Notes: generated from the letters alone by a model not told the origin. Positions 25,987 to 37,891 are shown, counted from the stretch's first letter. The stretch: 64,000 nucleotides of DNA from Bog-793 sp963823945 (GCA_963823945.1 CAWGNK010000005.1:62001-126000), one strand, 5' to 3'. Program-made: numbers and translations.

Positions 25987-26823
25987 CTAGCTGCCGGGCT
26001 TGGTCGCCCGGACGGAGGCGCTCATCACCGCGCCGTCGAGCGCGGCGATCGTCGCAGCGAGGTCGTCCGCGCCCGGGGCTTCCGCCGACTCGGCCACCTC
26101 CTCGGCCATGCGGGCGAGTGCCGCGGTGTCGTAGACGTTGGTCGGGCGGATGTCGACCTCGACGAAGCCGGCGAGTTCGAGCTCCCGCCGGTATTCGTCC
26201 TCGCCGACCGCCCCGGCGACACAACCCGTCCAGAGGCCGACGAGGTGCTGCAGAGAAGCGGGGAGCGCGCGGCGCATTACCACGTCGGAAATCGCCACCC
26301 TCCCGCCCGGCCGGAGCACCCGGAACGCCTCCCGGAAGACGGCGGGCTTGTCCGGGGACAGGTTGACGACGCAGTTCGAGATGATGACGTCGACCGAGCT
26401 GTCTGGGAGCGGGACCGCCTCGATCGTGCCGGCGAGGAACTCGGCGTTCGTGACACCCGCCTCGGTCTGGTTGCGCCGCGCGAGCTCCAGCATCTCCGGA
26501 GTCATGTCGAGGCCGTAGGCGAAGCCGTCCGGCGCGACCCGGCGGGCCGACAACAGGACGTCGATGCCCCCGCCCGAACCGAGGTCGAGGACGACCTCGC
26601 CGGGGTGGAGATCGGCGAGCAGTGTCGGGTTGCCACACCCGAGCGAGACGGCCAGCGCCCCTTCGGGCAGGTCGGCGGACCGATCTTCCCCGTAGAGCGT
26701 GCGGCCGAACACCCCCTCGGTTGCGCCGGCGGGGCTGCAGCACGGAGCCTGCACGGACCTGGCTGCCTCGGCATAACGCGCCCGCACCGCCTCCCTCAAC
26801 TGGTCTGCGTCCGGCGTTGTCAT
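25987..26823 (-). CDS. arsM: Arsenite S-adenosylmethionine methyltransferase (ArsM)
   Basis: A 278-aa class I methyltransferase. The SAM site is VVLDLGSGGGIDVLLSARRV with GLDMTPEMLELAR. ArsM-specific features are Cys at C28/C29 in QAPCCSPAG, the Cys in VIISNCVVNLSPDK and the Cys in LWTGCVAGAV, which together would bind As(III). It should convert arsenite to methylated species. ATG 26823 follows GAGGAGGCC on the minus strand; upstream in-frame codons are intergenic shadow. Third gene of the aqpS-arsC-arsM unit. Confidence 0.93.
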   Translation of the reverse strand: MTTPDADQLREAVRARYAEAARSVQAPCCSPAGATEGVFGRTLYGEDRSADLPEGALAVSLGCGNPTLLADLHPGEVVLDLGSGGGIDVLLSARRVAPDGFAYGLDMTPEMLELARRNQTEAGVTNAEFLAGTIEAVPLPDSSVDVIISNCVVNLSPDKPAVFREAFRVLRPGGRVAISDVVMRRALPASLQHLVGLWTGCVAGAVGEDEYRRELELAGFVEVDIRPTNVYDTAALARMAEEVAESAEAPGADDLAATIAALDGAVMSASVRATKPGS

Positions 26824-26887
26824 CTCGGCCTCCTCGGTACGGTGAACAGTTCTGGCCCGCAAGCCCACGCCCGTGGGCGGGTAGGTC

Positions 26888-27292
26888 TCACGGGGCGATT
26901 TCGGCGGCGAGGGCGCGCACGTGCGCGTCGATCTCTTCTCGGATCGGGCGGACCTCGTCGAGTCCGAGCCCGGCGGGATCGTCGAGCTCCCAGTCGAGGT
27001 AGCGCTTGCCAGGGAAGACGGGACACGTGTCACCACACCCCATCGTGACGACGACGTCGGCGTCCTGCGCGAGCTCGGCGGTCAACAGCTTCGGTTGCTC
27101 GGCTGCGATGTCGATGCCGACCTCCCGCATCGCCTCGACGACCGCCGGATTCAACCGCGCGGCGGGCTCCGAACCCGCCGAGCGGATCGTCACCCGGTCG
27201 CCGGCGTGACGGGCGAGCAGCGCGGCGGCCATCTGCGACCGGCCGGCGTTGTGCACGCACACGAAGAGCACCACGGGCTTCTCTTGTGTCAT
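26888..27292 (-). CDS. arsC: Arsenate reductase, LMW-phosphatase type (ArsC)
   Basis: A 134-aa thioredoxin/mycothiol-coupled-type arsenate reductase. The catalytic P-loop is C12-VHNAG-R18 in FVCVHNAGRSQMAA; the redox cysteines lie in MGCGDTCPVFPGKRYLDWELDDPAG, also the substrate loop. It reduces arsenate to arsenite, which the neighbouring channel exports and ArsM methylates. Start MTQEKPVVLF at 27292 overlaps the aquaporin stop as ATGA. Confidence 0.95.
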   Translation of the reverse strand: MTQEKPVVLFVCVHNAGRSQMAAALLARHAGDRVTIRSAGSEPAARLNPAVVEAMREVGIDIAAEQPKLLTAELAQDADVVVTMGCGDTCPVFPGKRYLDWELDDPAGLGLDEVRPIREEIDAHVRALAAEIAP

Positions 27293-28077
27293 CGGTCCTC
27301 CTGCTGGGGTACGGCGGCGTCGGGGGTGCCGGGGCGGAACTTCGGGTAGAGCACGGCGACGCAGCACGCGCCGAGCGCGCCACCGAGCAACTCGAATCCC
27401 ATGAACGGGGCGGTGGAGCCTGGCGCGATACCGGCGAAGGTGTTCGACAGCATCCGGCCAAACGCCACGGCCGGGTTGGCGAAGCCCGTCGAGGACGTGA
27501 ACCAGTACGCCGCGCCGATGTAGGCGCCGACGGCGAAGGGAACGAGACGCGCGCCGCCCGATCGTTGCAGGCCGAACACGACGAGGACGAGGCCGAAGGT
27601 GGCGACGGCCTCGGCGAACAGGTGCGGCCCGCTCGCCCGGTGACGGCTCGCGAGCGAGATCACGGCGTCACCGAACATCGTGTTGGCGATGATCGCCCCG
27701 GTCACGCCGCCGGCGAACTGCGCGACGACGTAGACGAGGGCGTCCTGGGTGGAGACGCCGCCGAAGAAGCGGTCGACCAGAGTGATCACCGGGTTGAGGT
27801 GTCCGCCCGATACCGGGCCGACCGCCAGGATGATCACCGCGAGCGCGGCGGCGGTCGCCAGGGCGTTCTCGAGCAGTTCGAGCCCGACGTCGCCCGGAGA
27901 CAAGCGCTGGGCCGCGATGCCCGATCCGACGATCGCGGCGACGAGGAGCGCGGTCCCGAGGAACTCCGCCAGCGCCTTCCTGCCCAAGGCCCCCTGTCCG
28001 GTCCCGGGGGTCGGTGACGGCGCGGGCCGCCCGGCCGGGCCGATCGGGGTGTTCAGCTCGTGCGTCGCCTGGGCCAT
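27289..28077 (-). CDS. aqpS: Aquaglyceroporin of the ars operon (AqpS-like arsenite channel)
   Basis: A 262-aa MIP-family channel with six membrane helices. The first pore motif is NPV (95-97, GGHLNPVITL) and the second NPA (201-203, GFANPAVAF). The change from NPA to NPV is typical of AqpS-like proteins in ars operons. With no ArsB or Acr3 pump in the cassette, it probably lets arsenite flow out after ArsC reduction. It starts at 28077 with Shine-Dalgarno AAAGGA, downstream of a strong promoter overlapped by the ArsR operator. Confidence 0.9.
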   Translation of the reverse strand: MAQATHELNTPIGPAGRPAPSPTPGTGQGALGRKALAEFLGTALLVAAIVGSGIAAQRLSPGDVGLELLENALATAAALAVIILAVGPVSGGHLNPVITLVDRFFGGVSTQDALVYVVAQFAGGVTGAIIANTMFGDAVISLASRHRASGPHLFAEAVATFGLVLVVFGLQRSGGARLVPFAVGAYIGAAYWFTSSTGFANPAVAFGRMLSNTFAGIAPGSTAPFMGFELLGGALGACCVAVLYPKFRPGTPDAAVPQQEDR

Positions 28078-28102
28078 GGGGTCCTTTGCTAGATTGATGG
28101 GC

Positions 28103-28132
28103 GTCGATCTGAAGTATGCCGTTCAGATCGAC
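28103..28132. promoter_or_regulatory. ArsR operator: perfect 11-bp palindrome
   Basis: GTCGATCTGAA (28103-28113) and TTCAGATCGAC (28122-28132) form a perfect inverted repeat with an 8-nt spacer between arsR and aqpS. It overlaps the -10 and spacer of the minus-strand promoter and lies just before the arsR ATG, an ideal site for repression of both directions by ArsR. Confidence 0.8.
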
Positions 28133-28141
28133 AGATGTCAA
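28113..28141 (-). promoter_or_regulatory. Promoter of aqpS-arsC-arsM
   Basis: On the minus strand, TTGACA (28141-28136), 17 nt, then CATACT (28118-28113). This is the only near-consensus housekeeping promoter I found in the window. The transcript should start about 30 nt before the aqpS ATG. Confidence 0.75.
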
Positions 28142-28506
28142 TGTCAGGAAGGCACCTGCTAGTGGTCTCACCGAAGAAGGCGTCCCCGGCCGGCGACGCG
28201 GCATGCTGCGCACCTCTCGCCGAGGGCCCGCTGAGCGAGGGCGAGTCGGTCCAACTCGCCCTGGTCCTTGCCGCCATGGCGGACCCCGTGCGGTTGCGGC
28301 TTCTCTCGATCATCGCGAGCTCCGGCGAGGTGTGCAGTTGCAACCTCGAAGAGCCGGTGGGCCGCAGCCAGTCGACGATCTCGCATCACACGCGCGTGCT
28401 CGCCGAGGCTGGCCTGATCGTGGGCGAAAAGCACGGCAGGTGGACGTGGTGGCGGGTCGTGCCCGAGCAGCTCACGACGGTGCGCCGTTTCCTCGGGGGC
28501 TCGTAG
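28135..28506 (+). CDS. arsR: ArsR-family arsenic-responsive repressor
   Basis: A 123-aa winged-helix repressor. The N-terminal ACCAP (C24, C25) and C67/C69 in GEVCSCNLEEPVG supply thiols for As(III) sensing. The recognition helix is GRSQSTISHHTRVLAEAGLI and the wing GEKHGRWTWWRVV. Binding of arsenite should release the palindrome just upstream. Start is ATG 28135; GTG 28162, preceded by GGAAGG, is an alternative that removes nine residues. Confidence 0.93.
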   Translation: MSMSGRHLLVVSPKKASPAGDAACCAPLAEGPLSEGESVQLALVLAAMADPVRLRLLSIIASSGEVCSCNLEEPVGRSQSTISHHTRVLAEAGLIVGEKHGRWTWWRVVPEQLTTVRRFLGGS

Positions 28507-28860
28507 GCGGCCGCAGTCCGACGCGAGGTCCGAGCGCGCCAGCGGCCCGATGCATTCACGTTCTCGGGGCGGTCTCGTCGACGCCAGTCTGGATTGACCC
28601 CGCGCGGCCGGCACGACGGGCCCGTTGCCGACCCTGCACTACCCGTCCTAGACCGGCACTGATGCGACGATCACCCGCGACGTCGCACAGCTTCCGGGCA
28701 GGATCGCAAAGCGCCCCGTTAGTCTGGCGGGGCATCACGACCAAGAAGCCGAGTGATGGTGATCACGAGCACGCCCTCGCTCGGCGATCACGAGGTCAAT
28801 CAAGGGAAGATCCGATCTGGATCGTCAGTGTGGCTAGGCACTAGCCAGGGGAGCGGAATC
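28507..28860 (+). other. Intergenic: hairpins and direct repeats, no gene
   Basis: No convincing coding sequence is present. A GCCCCG/CGGGGC hairpin with a 9-nt loop (28713-28733) could end the arsR transcript. Two copies of GATCACGAG (28761-28769, 28786-28794) are spaced 25 nt apart. A perfect TGGCTAG-GCA-CTAGCCA hairpin (28831-28847) lies just before the Shine-Dalgarno of the next gene. Confidence 0.5.
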
Positions 28861-29421
28861 ATGCGACGCAGGACGTTTGACCTGATCGTGTCGTCAGTCG
28901 GGGTGCTATTGGTCGTCGTCCTCGCCGCCGCCGGCGCGCTGGCGCTGTGGGGCTACACGTATACGCGCGACAACGTGCACAACCAGCTCGCCGCCCAACA
29001 GATCTACTTTCCACCCAAGTCCCAGATCACCCCGGCACAGCGGCCCTACCTCCTTCAGTACGCGGGGCAGGAGGTGCTCACCGGCGCGCAGGCCAATGCG
29101 TACGCCAAGAAGATCGCCTCCGACATCTACGGGATGCCTTTCCACGGCATCTACGCCAAGATCGCAACGGCTTCCATCGAGCACCCGAAGAACCAGATGC
29201 TCGCCGCGGACAAGACCGTCGCCTTCGAAGGCGTGACGCTGCAGGGTCTTCTGCTCGAGGCCTACGCCTTCTCGACGCTCGGCACCGTCGCCATCTGGGC
29301 GAGCATCATCTCGTTCATCCTGGCGGGCGTGATGCTCATCCTGAGCATCCTCGGCTTTGTCCACCTGCGCCGGGTCTCCCCGGCTGAGGAGTTCCCGAGG
29401 TCCCAAAGCACAACTTCGTGA
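28861..29421 (+). CDS. Two-TM conserved actinobacterial membrane protein
   Basis: A 186-aa protein with one N-terminal membrane helix (VGVLLVVVLAAAGALALWGY), a roughly 100-residue external domain starting DNVHNQLAAQQIYFPPKSQI and containing LQYAGQEVLTGAQANAYAKK, and a second helix (AIWASIISFILAGVMLILSI) before a short cytoplasmic tail. I recall this as a common actinobacterial hypothetical family, sometimes mislabelled LigA; its function is unknown. ATG 28861 follows AGGGGAG. It stands between the ars cassette and pyrR. Confidence 0.8.
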   Translation: MRRRTFDLIVSSVGVLLVVVLAAAGALALWGYTYTRDNVHNQLAAQQIYFPPKSQITPAQRPYLLQYAGQEVLTGAQANAYAKKIASDIYGMPFHGIYAKIATASIEHPKNQMLAADKTVAFEGVTLQGLLLEAYAFSTLGTVAIWASIISFILAGVMLILSILGFVHLRRVSPAEEFPRSQSTTS

Positions 29422-29718
29422 CCGCTTAGGGGGCCCACGGTCACCGGGTCGGGCCGGCAACGCCGGACCCGGCCGGTCGACCGGTCCCGTGAGGCGCGGG
29501 CACGCGGTCCCTGCCCGCCCCCGCCGGCTTGTGGCCAACCGGGTGATCTCCACGGGACAGGGCCGGCACCCGGCGGGCGAGTGGGCCGTTTCCCATCACG
29601 AACTCCGGCGCGCCCCACCAAAGCGGCCCGAACGCATCGCCCCGGGGTCCGAAAAGTGGCATCCTTAGGCGGACGTGAAGCGGGTCCCGTGAGGCCCGCA
29701 CGGACGACGGGGAGAGCG
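29422..29718 (+). promoter_or_regulatory. pyrR upstream region with duplicated loop motif
   Basis: No gene is seen. A 13-nt sequence GGTCCCGTGAGGC occurs twice, at 29483-29495 and 29683-29695, exactly 200 nt apart. The downstream copy is the putative PyrR-binding hairpin. The upstream copy can also fold (GACCG 29479-29483 with CGGTC 29505-29509). CATCCT (29660-29665) may be the pyr -10 box. Confidence 0.45.
29680..29699 (+). promoter_or_regulatory. Putative PyrR-binding hairpin in the pyr leader
   Basis: GCGGG (29680-29684) pairs with CCCGC (29695-29699) around a loop containing CCCGTGAGG, similar to the conserved loop of known PyrR sites in RNA. It lies about 10 nt before the Shine-Dalgarno GGGGAG (29710-29715) of pyrR. 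PyrR bound with UMP could therefore repress translation of pyrR, as described for other actinobacteria. Confidence 0.5.
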
Positions 29719-30285
29719 GTGGCCGAGCGAGCGCGGGTGACACGCCCGGGCGGGCGTGTTTTCATCCCCCGCTCCCACGTGATGGACGCCGACGACCTGC
29801 GCCGCGCCCTCGTCCGGATCGCCCACGAGATCCTCGAACGCAACCACGGAGCCGACGGGGTCGTCGTCGTCGGGCTGCAGACCGGCGGCGCGCCGCTCGC
29901 CGAGCGCCTCGTCGCCGAGATCGCCGCGATCGACGGCTCGACGGTGCCACTCGGCTACCTCGACACGGCCCCGTATCGCGACGACGCGGACATCCGCCCG
30001 GTCGTCGGCCACGAGGCGACGGAGATCCCGGTCGACCTCACCGACCGCATCGTCGTGCTCGTGGACGACGTGCTGTTCACCGGGAGGACGGCGCGCGCCG
30101 CGCTCGACGCGCTGGTCGACCACGGGCGGGCGCGGGCGGTGCAGCTGGCGGTGGTGGTCGACCGGGGTCACCGGGAGCTGCCGATCCGGCCGGACTACGT
30201 CGGCAAGAACCTTCCGACGCACCACGGCGAGACGGTCGAGGTGTCCGAGCACGGGGTCGCGATCGGCGACCTCGTCGAGACGTGA
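29719..30285 (+). CDS. pyrR: Bifunctional pyr operon regulator / uracil phosphoribosyltransferase PyrR
   Basis: A 188-aa type I phosphoribosyltransferase fold. The PRPP-binding motif is VVLVDDVLFTGRTARAALDAL. Other PyrR signatures are RIAHEILERNHGADGVVVVGLQTGG, LGYLDTAPYRDD and RELPIRPDYVGKNLPT. It senses UMP/UTP and binds pyr leader RNA. GTG 29719 follows GGGGAG; a shorter start at MDADDLR would remove a basic 26-residue tail. First gene of the pyr operon. Confidence 0.93.
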   Translation: MAERARVTRPGGRVFIPRSHVMDADDLRRALVRIAHEILERNHGADGVVVVGLQTGGAPLAERLVAEIAAIDGSTVPLGYLDTAPYRDDADIRPVVGHEATEIPVDLTDRIVVLVDDVLFTGRTARAALDALVDHGRARAVQLAVVVDRGHRELPIRPDYVGKNLPTHHGETVEVSEHGVAIGDLVET

Positions 30286-30363
30286 TTCTCGCGCCCGGCC
30301 CTCGTCGGGTCCCGGTCCTTGCTGGGCGAGAGGTCGGCCTTCCGGTCCGGCAAGGGAGACGCG

Positions 30364-31710
30364 GTGCCTGACGGGGGAGGAGCCCCACGCCGCGGCAGGC
30401 GGCGCGTCGTCGTGCGCGGCGGGACCGTCGTCGACTCGACCGGGTGCCGTCGCGGTGACGTGCTCGTGGAGGACGGCCGGATTGTCGCCGTCGGCGAGGG
30501 GATCGCCTACCCGCTCGGGACGACGGTGCTCGAGGCCGTGGGCTGCGTCGTCGCGCCCGGGCTCGTCGATGTCCACACGCATCTGCGCGAGCCCGGTGGC
30601 GAGGCGGCGGAGACCGTGGAGACCGGGACGCGCGCGGCGGCGCTCGGTGGTTACACCGCGGTCGTCGCCATGCCGAACACCGACCCGGCGACCGACTCGG
30701 CGGCGGCCGTGCGCCACGTGCAGGAGCTCGCCCGCGGTGCCTGTGCCGACGTCGCCGTCGCCGGGGCGATCACCGTCGGGCGTGCCGGGAAGGACGTGGC
30801 GCCGCTCGCCGAGATGGCCGCCCTCGGTGTGCGGCTCTTCACCGACGACGGCTCCGGCGTCCAGGACGGCGACGTGCTGCGCCGGGCTCTCGAGGCCGCC
30901 GGCCCGCTCGGGGTCATCCTCGCCGAGCACTGCCAGGACGACACGCTCACCGCAGGTGGTCAGATGCACGACGGCGCCTGGTCCCGCCGGTTCGGGATCC
31001 CGGGCCAGCCGGCGGCGGCCGAGGAGGCGATGCTCGCCCGGGACCTCACGCTCGTGCGCCGGACCGGCGCGCCGATGCACTTCCTCCACGTGTCGACCGC
31101 CGGCTCGGTCGAGCTCGTGCGGGCGGCGAAGGCCGCAGGACTGCCGGTGACGGCGGAGGCGACGCCGCACCATCTCGTCCTCACCGATGCCTCCGCCGCC
31201 TCGCAGGATCCGCTTTTCAAGGTCGCCCCGCCGTTGCGCGGCGCGGGCGACGGGGCGGCGCTGCGGGCGGCTTGCCGCCAGGGGCTGATCGACGCCATCG
31301 CCACCGACCACGCCCCGCACACCGCCGAGCGCAAGCGCGCCCCGTTCGCCGACGCCCCCCCGGGGATGACCGGTTTGGAGACGGCCCTTTCCCTCGTCTG
31401 GGACGCCTTTGTCGCCGGACCGGGGGAGGACGTGCCCCTCGACGTCGTCGAGCTGTTCGCCATGGTGTCGTGGCGGCCGGCGGCGCTCGCCGGGCTGGAC
31501 TGGAGCCACGGGCACGGCGGCCCGATCGCGCCGGGGGGCCATGGGCACCTCTGCGTCTTCGACCCGACGGCGGCCTGGACGGTCGATCGCCGCGCCACGG
31601 CGAGCCGGTCGCAGAACTCGCCCTACGACGGGATGCGCCTGTCGGGCCGGGTCCGCCACACGGTGCTGGCGGGCGATCCGGTCGTCGTCGACGGGAGGGC
31701 CCAGCGTTGA
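30364..31710 (+). CDS. pyrC: Dihydroorotase
   Basis: A 448-aa amidohydrolase converting carbamoyl-aspartate to dihydroorotate. Zinc ligands lie in GLVDVHTHLREPG (HxH), LAEHCQDD (His), TPHHLVLTD (His) and IATDHAPHT (Asp). NTDPATDS and the C-terminal QNSPYDGM are typical. GTG 30364 follows AAGGGAG. It directly follows pyrR with a 78-nt gap; pyrB, normally between them, is absent. It ends as TTGA overlapping carA. Confidence 0.95.
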   Translation: MPDGGGAPRRGRRRVVVRGGTVVDSTGCRRGDVLVEDGRIVAVGEGIAYPLGTTVLEAVGCVVAPGLVDVHTHLREPGGEAAETVETGTRAAALGGYTAVVAMPNTDPATDSAAAVRHVQELARGACADVAVAGAITVGRAGKDVAPLAEMAALGVRLFTDDGSGVQDGDVLRRALEAAGPLGVILAEHCQDDTLTAGGQMHDGAWSRRFGIPGQPAAAEEAMLARDLTLVRRTGAPMHFLHVSTAGSVELVRAAKAAGLPVTAEATPHHLVLTDASAASQDPLFKVAPPLRGAGDGAALRAACRQGLIDAIATDHAPHTAERKRAPFADAPPGMTGLETALSLVWDAFVAGPGEDVPLDVVELFAMVSWRPAALAGLDWSHGHGGPIAPGGHGHLCVFDPTAAWTVDRRATASRSQNSPYDGMRLSGRVRHTVLAGDPVVVDGRAQR

Positions 31711-32815
31711 CGCCAGCCGGCCGCGCCGGGGAGCGGTCCCGCCCGCCGGGGCTGCTGGTGCTCGCCGACGGGACGACCTTCGAGGGTGAGGCGATCGGTG
31801 TCACGGCGCTCGGGGGCCCGCCGGTGCACTCCGGCGAGCTGGTCTTCAACACGGCGATGTCCGGTTACCAGGAGATCATCTCCGACCCGTCGTACGCGGG
31901 GCAGGTGATCGCCTTCACCTATCCGCACATCGGCAACTACGGCGTCACCGCCGCCGACGACGAGTCACGCCGGCCGTACTGCCGCGGGATCGTCGTGCGC
32001 GACCTGCCGGGCCGGCCGAGCAGCTGGCGCTCGACGGGGGACCTCGAGTCGTACCTCGCCGCCGCCGGCATCGGCGGGCTGACCGCCGTCGACACCCGGC
32101 GGCTCACCCGCCACGTGCGCGAGGCGGGGGCGATGCCCTGCGCCTTCGGCGTCGCCGGCCGGGCGGAGTTGCTGGCGGCGGCGCTCGCCGAACCCGGGAC
32201 CGAGGGCCAGGACCTCGTCGCCGGGGTGACCACGCCGACCGCCTACCAGGTTGCCGGCGGGCCGCTCCGCGTCGTCGCCTACGACTTCGGGATCAAGCGG
32301 TCGATCCTCTCGCAGCTCGCCCGGATCGCCACGGTCGAGGTCGTGCCCGCCGGGACCGAGCCGGCCGACGTCCTCGCGCGGCGGCCCGACGGCGTGTTCT
32401 TCTCCAACGGCCCCGGCGACCCGGCGGCGCTCGGCCACCTCGTCGCGGCGGTGCGGCGGTTCCTCGGCGAGGTCCCCGTCTTCGGGGTCTGCCTCGGCCA
32501 CCAGCTGCTCGGCGCGGCGCTCGGGGGCGAGACCTACAAGCTCCCCTTCGGCCACCACGGCGCCAACCATCCCGTGCGGCGCCTGGCGACGGGGACCGTC
32601 GAGGTGACGAGCCAGAACCACGGCTACGCGGTCCGCGCGGAGTCGGTCGCCGGCGCCACGATCACGCATGTCAACCTGAACGACCAGGTCGTCGAGGGCC
32701 TCGCCTGTCGCGACATCCCCGCTTTCAGCGTCCAGTACCACCCGGAGGCGGGGCCGGGGCCGCACGACGCCCGCTACCTGTTCGCCGAGTTCGCCCGCCT
32801 CATGGAGGCCCACCG

Positions 32816-32819
<4 letters not shown>
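31707..32819 (+). CDS. carA: Carbamoyl-phosphate synthase small subunit
   Basis: A 370-aa glutamine amidotransferase subunit. The N-terminal CPSase domain has LADGTTFEGEAIG and FNTAMSGYQEIISDPSYAGQ. The class I GATase domain has the catalytic Cys in VFGVCLGHQLLG and His/Glu in FSVQYHPEAGPGP. The only fitting start is TTG 31707, overlapping the pyrC stop as TTGA. It supplies ammonia to CarB. Confidence 0.95.
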
Positions 32820-36150
<3,331 letters not shown>

Positions 36151-36154
<4 letters not shown>

Positions 36155-37083
36155 CAAGGCGCGGCCCGCAGGTCGATTGCACGACGACGATCGGCACGGT
36201 CGTCCTCCCGAACCCGGTGATGACGGCCTCGGGAACCTCGGGGCACGGGGCCGAACTGTCGGCGTACCTCGAGCTTTCTTCGCTCGGCGCGGTCGTCGTC
36301 AAGTCACTCTCGGCCGAGCCCTGGCCGGGGAATCCGCCGCCCCGCCTGAAGCCCGTCGCGGGCGGCATGCTGAACAGCGTCGGGCTGCAGGGACCGGGGG
36401 TCGCGGCTTGGCTCGCCGACCACCTGCCGGCCCTGGAGGCGGCCGGGGCGCGCGTCGTCGTCAGCATCTGGGGCCGGCGCGTCGACGACTACGCCCGCGC
36501 GGCCGCCCGGCTCGCCGCGGCGTCGGCCGCGATCGTCGCGGTCGAGATCAACGTCTCCTGCCCGAACCTCGACGACGGCCGTGAGATGTTCGCCCGGTCG
36601 CCCGCCGCCACCGCCGAGGTCGTCGCCGCGGCCGGGGCCGCCGGCTTGCCACGTTGGGTGAAGCTCTCTCCGGGGACGACCAACCTCGTCGAGGTGGCGA
36701 CCGCCGCCGTGGGCGCGGGTGGTGCGGCACTCACCCTCGTGAACACCCTGCCGGCGTTGGCGATCCGGGCGGATCACCGCCGGGGGGCACTGGGCGGGGG
36801 AGGCGGGGGACTGTCCGGGCCGGCCCTGCACGCCGTGGCGCTGCGCGCCGTGGCCGACGTCTCGGAGGCGCTGCCGGCGGTGCCGATCATCGGCGTCGGC
36901 GGCGTCATGTCGGGGATCGGGGCCGTCGAGTTCCTGCTCGCCGGGGCGTCAGCCGTCGAGGTGGGGACGGCGACGCTGCTCGACCCGCACGCGCCGGCCC
37001 GCGTGCTCGCCGAGCTGCGCCGGTGGTGCGACTCGCACGGGGTCACGAGGGTCGCAGAGCTCATCGGAGGTGCACGTGACTGA
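36151..37083 (+). CDS. pyrD: Dihydroorotate dehydrogenase, class 1B type
   Basis: A 310-aa FMN-binding TIM barrel oxidising dihydroorotate. The catalytic residue is Cys137 in EINVSCPNLDDGREMF, the mark of class 1 (cytosolic) enzymes. Other signatures are LPNPVMTASGTSGHG, KSLSAEPWPGNPPPRL, LVNTLPALAIRADHRR, GGGGGGLSGPALHAVALR and GVGGVMSGIGAVEFLLAGA. Class 1B enzymes usually pair with a PyrK electron-transfer subunit, but none is encoded here. GTG 36151 overlaps carB as GTGA. Confidence 0.94.
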
Positions 37084-37795
37084 CTCGCCGCTGTCATCGG
37101 GGCCGGTGCGCGAGCACCTCTGCCTCGCGCTCGACGTTCCCGACCTCGCCGCGGCCCGGGCGCTGACGCGGGGTCTCGCGCCCTTCTTCGGTGTCGTGAA
37201 GATCGGGCTCGAGCTCTATGTCGCCGAGGGTCCGGCCGCCGTGGCCGCCTGCATCGCCGACGGCTTCGACGTCTTCGTCGACCTGAAGCTGCACGACATC
37301 CCGACGACGGTCGAGCGGGCCGCACGGGCGGTCGCCCGCACCGGGGCCGTCTACACGACGGTCCACGCCGCCGGCGGTGCCGAGATGCTCGCCGGCGCGG
37401 CCCGGGGCCTGGCCGCGGGGGCGGCCGAGACGGGCTGGACGAGACCGACGACCGGGCTCGCCATCACGGTGCTCACGAGCGACGCCGAGGCGACGCCCGC
37501 CCTCGTCATCGAGCGCGCCCTGCTCGCGCGCCGCGCCGGCCTCGGCGGCGTCGTCTGTGCCGCGGCGGAGATCGCCGTCGTGCGCGCCGCCGTGCCCGGG
37601 ATGATCACCGTCGTTCCCGGGATGCGCCCCCCGGGCGTCGCCCGGGACGATCAGTCGCGGGCCGCCACGCCGCAGGAGGCGTATCGCGCCGGGGCGGAAC
37701 TGCTCGTGATCGGACGCGCCGTCACCCGCGCCGCCGACCCGATCGGGGCCGCGCGCGCGCTCGTCGAAACTCTCGAGGCCGTGACGGGGCGCTGA
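37076..37795 (+). CDS. pyrF: Orotidine 5'-phosphate decarboxylase
   Basis: A 239-aa TIM-barrel enzyme making UMP. Substrate and catalytic residues lie in LALDVPDL, VVKIGLELYV and VFVDLKLHDIPTTVERA (the DxKxxDI motif, with His for the usual intervening residue). VVPGMRPPG and LVIGRAVTRAADP bind phosphate. GTG 37076 is chosen over GTG 37070 because the Shine-Dalgarno GGAGG (37066-37070) is then 5 nt away. Last gene of the pyr operon. Confidence 0.93.
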   Translation: MTDSPLSSGPVREHLCLALDVPDLAAARALTRGLAPFFGVVKIGLELYVAEGPAAVAACIADGFDVFVDLKLHDIPTTVERAARAVARTGAVYTTVHAAGGAEMLAGAARGLAAGAAETGWTRPTTGLAITVLTSDAEATPALVIERALLARRAGLGGVVCAAAEIAVVRAAVPGMITVVPGMRPPGVARDDQSRAATPQEAYRAGAELLVIGRAVTRAADPIGAARALVETLEAVTGR

Positions 37796-37855
37796 GCCTG
37801 CGGCGTGCGCAAGGCGACATCCGCGCCCGGTGCAGGGAAGTCGGCGCGGATACCG

Positions 37856-37884
37856 TGGTCAAGCACGGAAACCCGCGCTAACGT
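37856..37884 (+). promoter_or_regulatory. Promoter of the mihF operon
   Basis: TGGTCA (37856-37861), 17 nt, then TAACGT (37879-37884), ending 7 nt before the mihF ATG. This predicts a leaderless mRNA for mihF-gmk. Confidence 0.5.
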
Positions 37885-37891
37885 GCGATCC

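Noticed and set aside
28507..28860. Integration (att) site or tRNA remnant next to the ars cassette
   Set aside because: No tRNA-like arms, integrase or flanking direct repeats long enough to support it.
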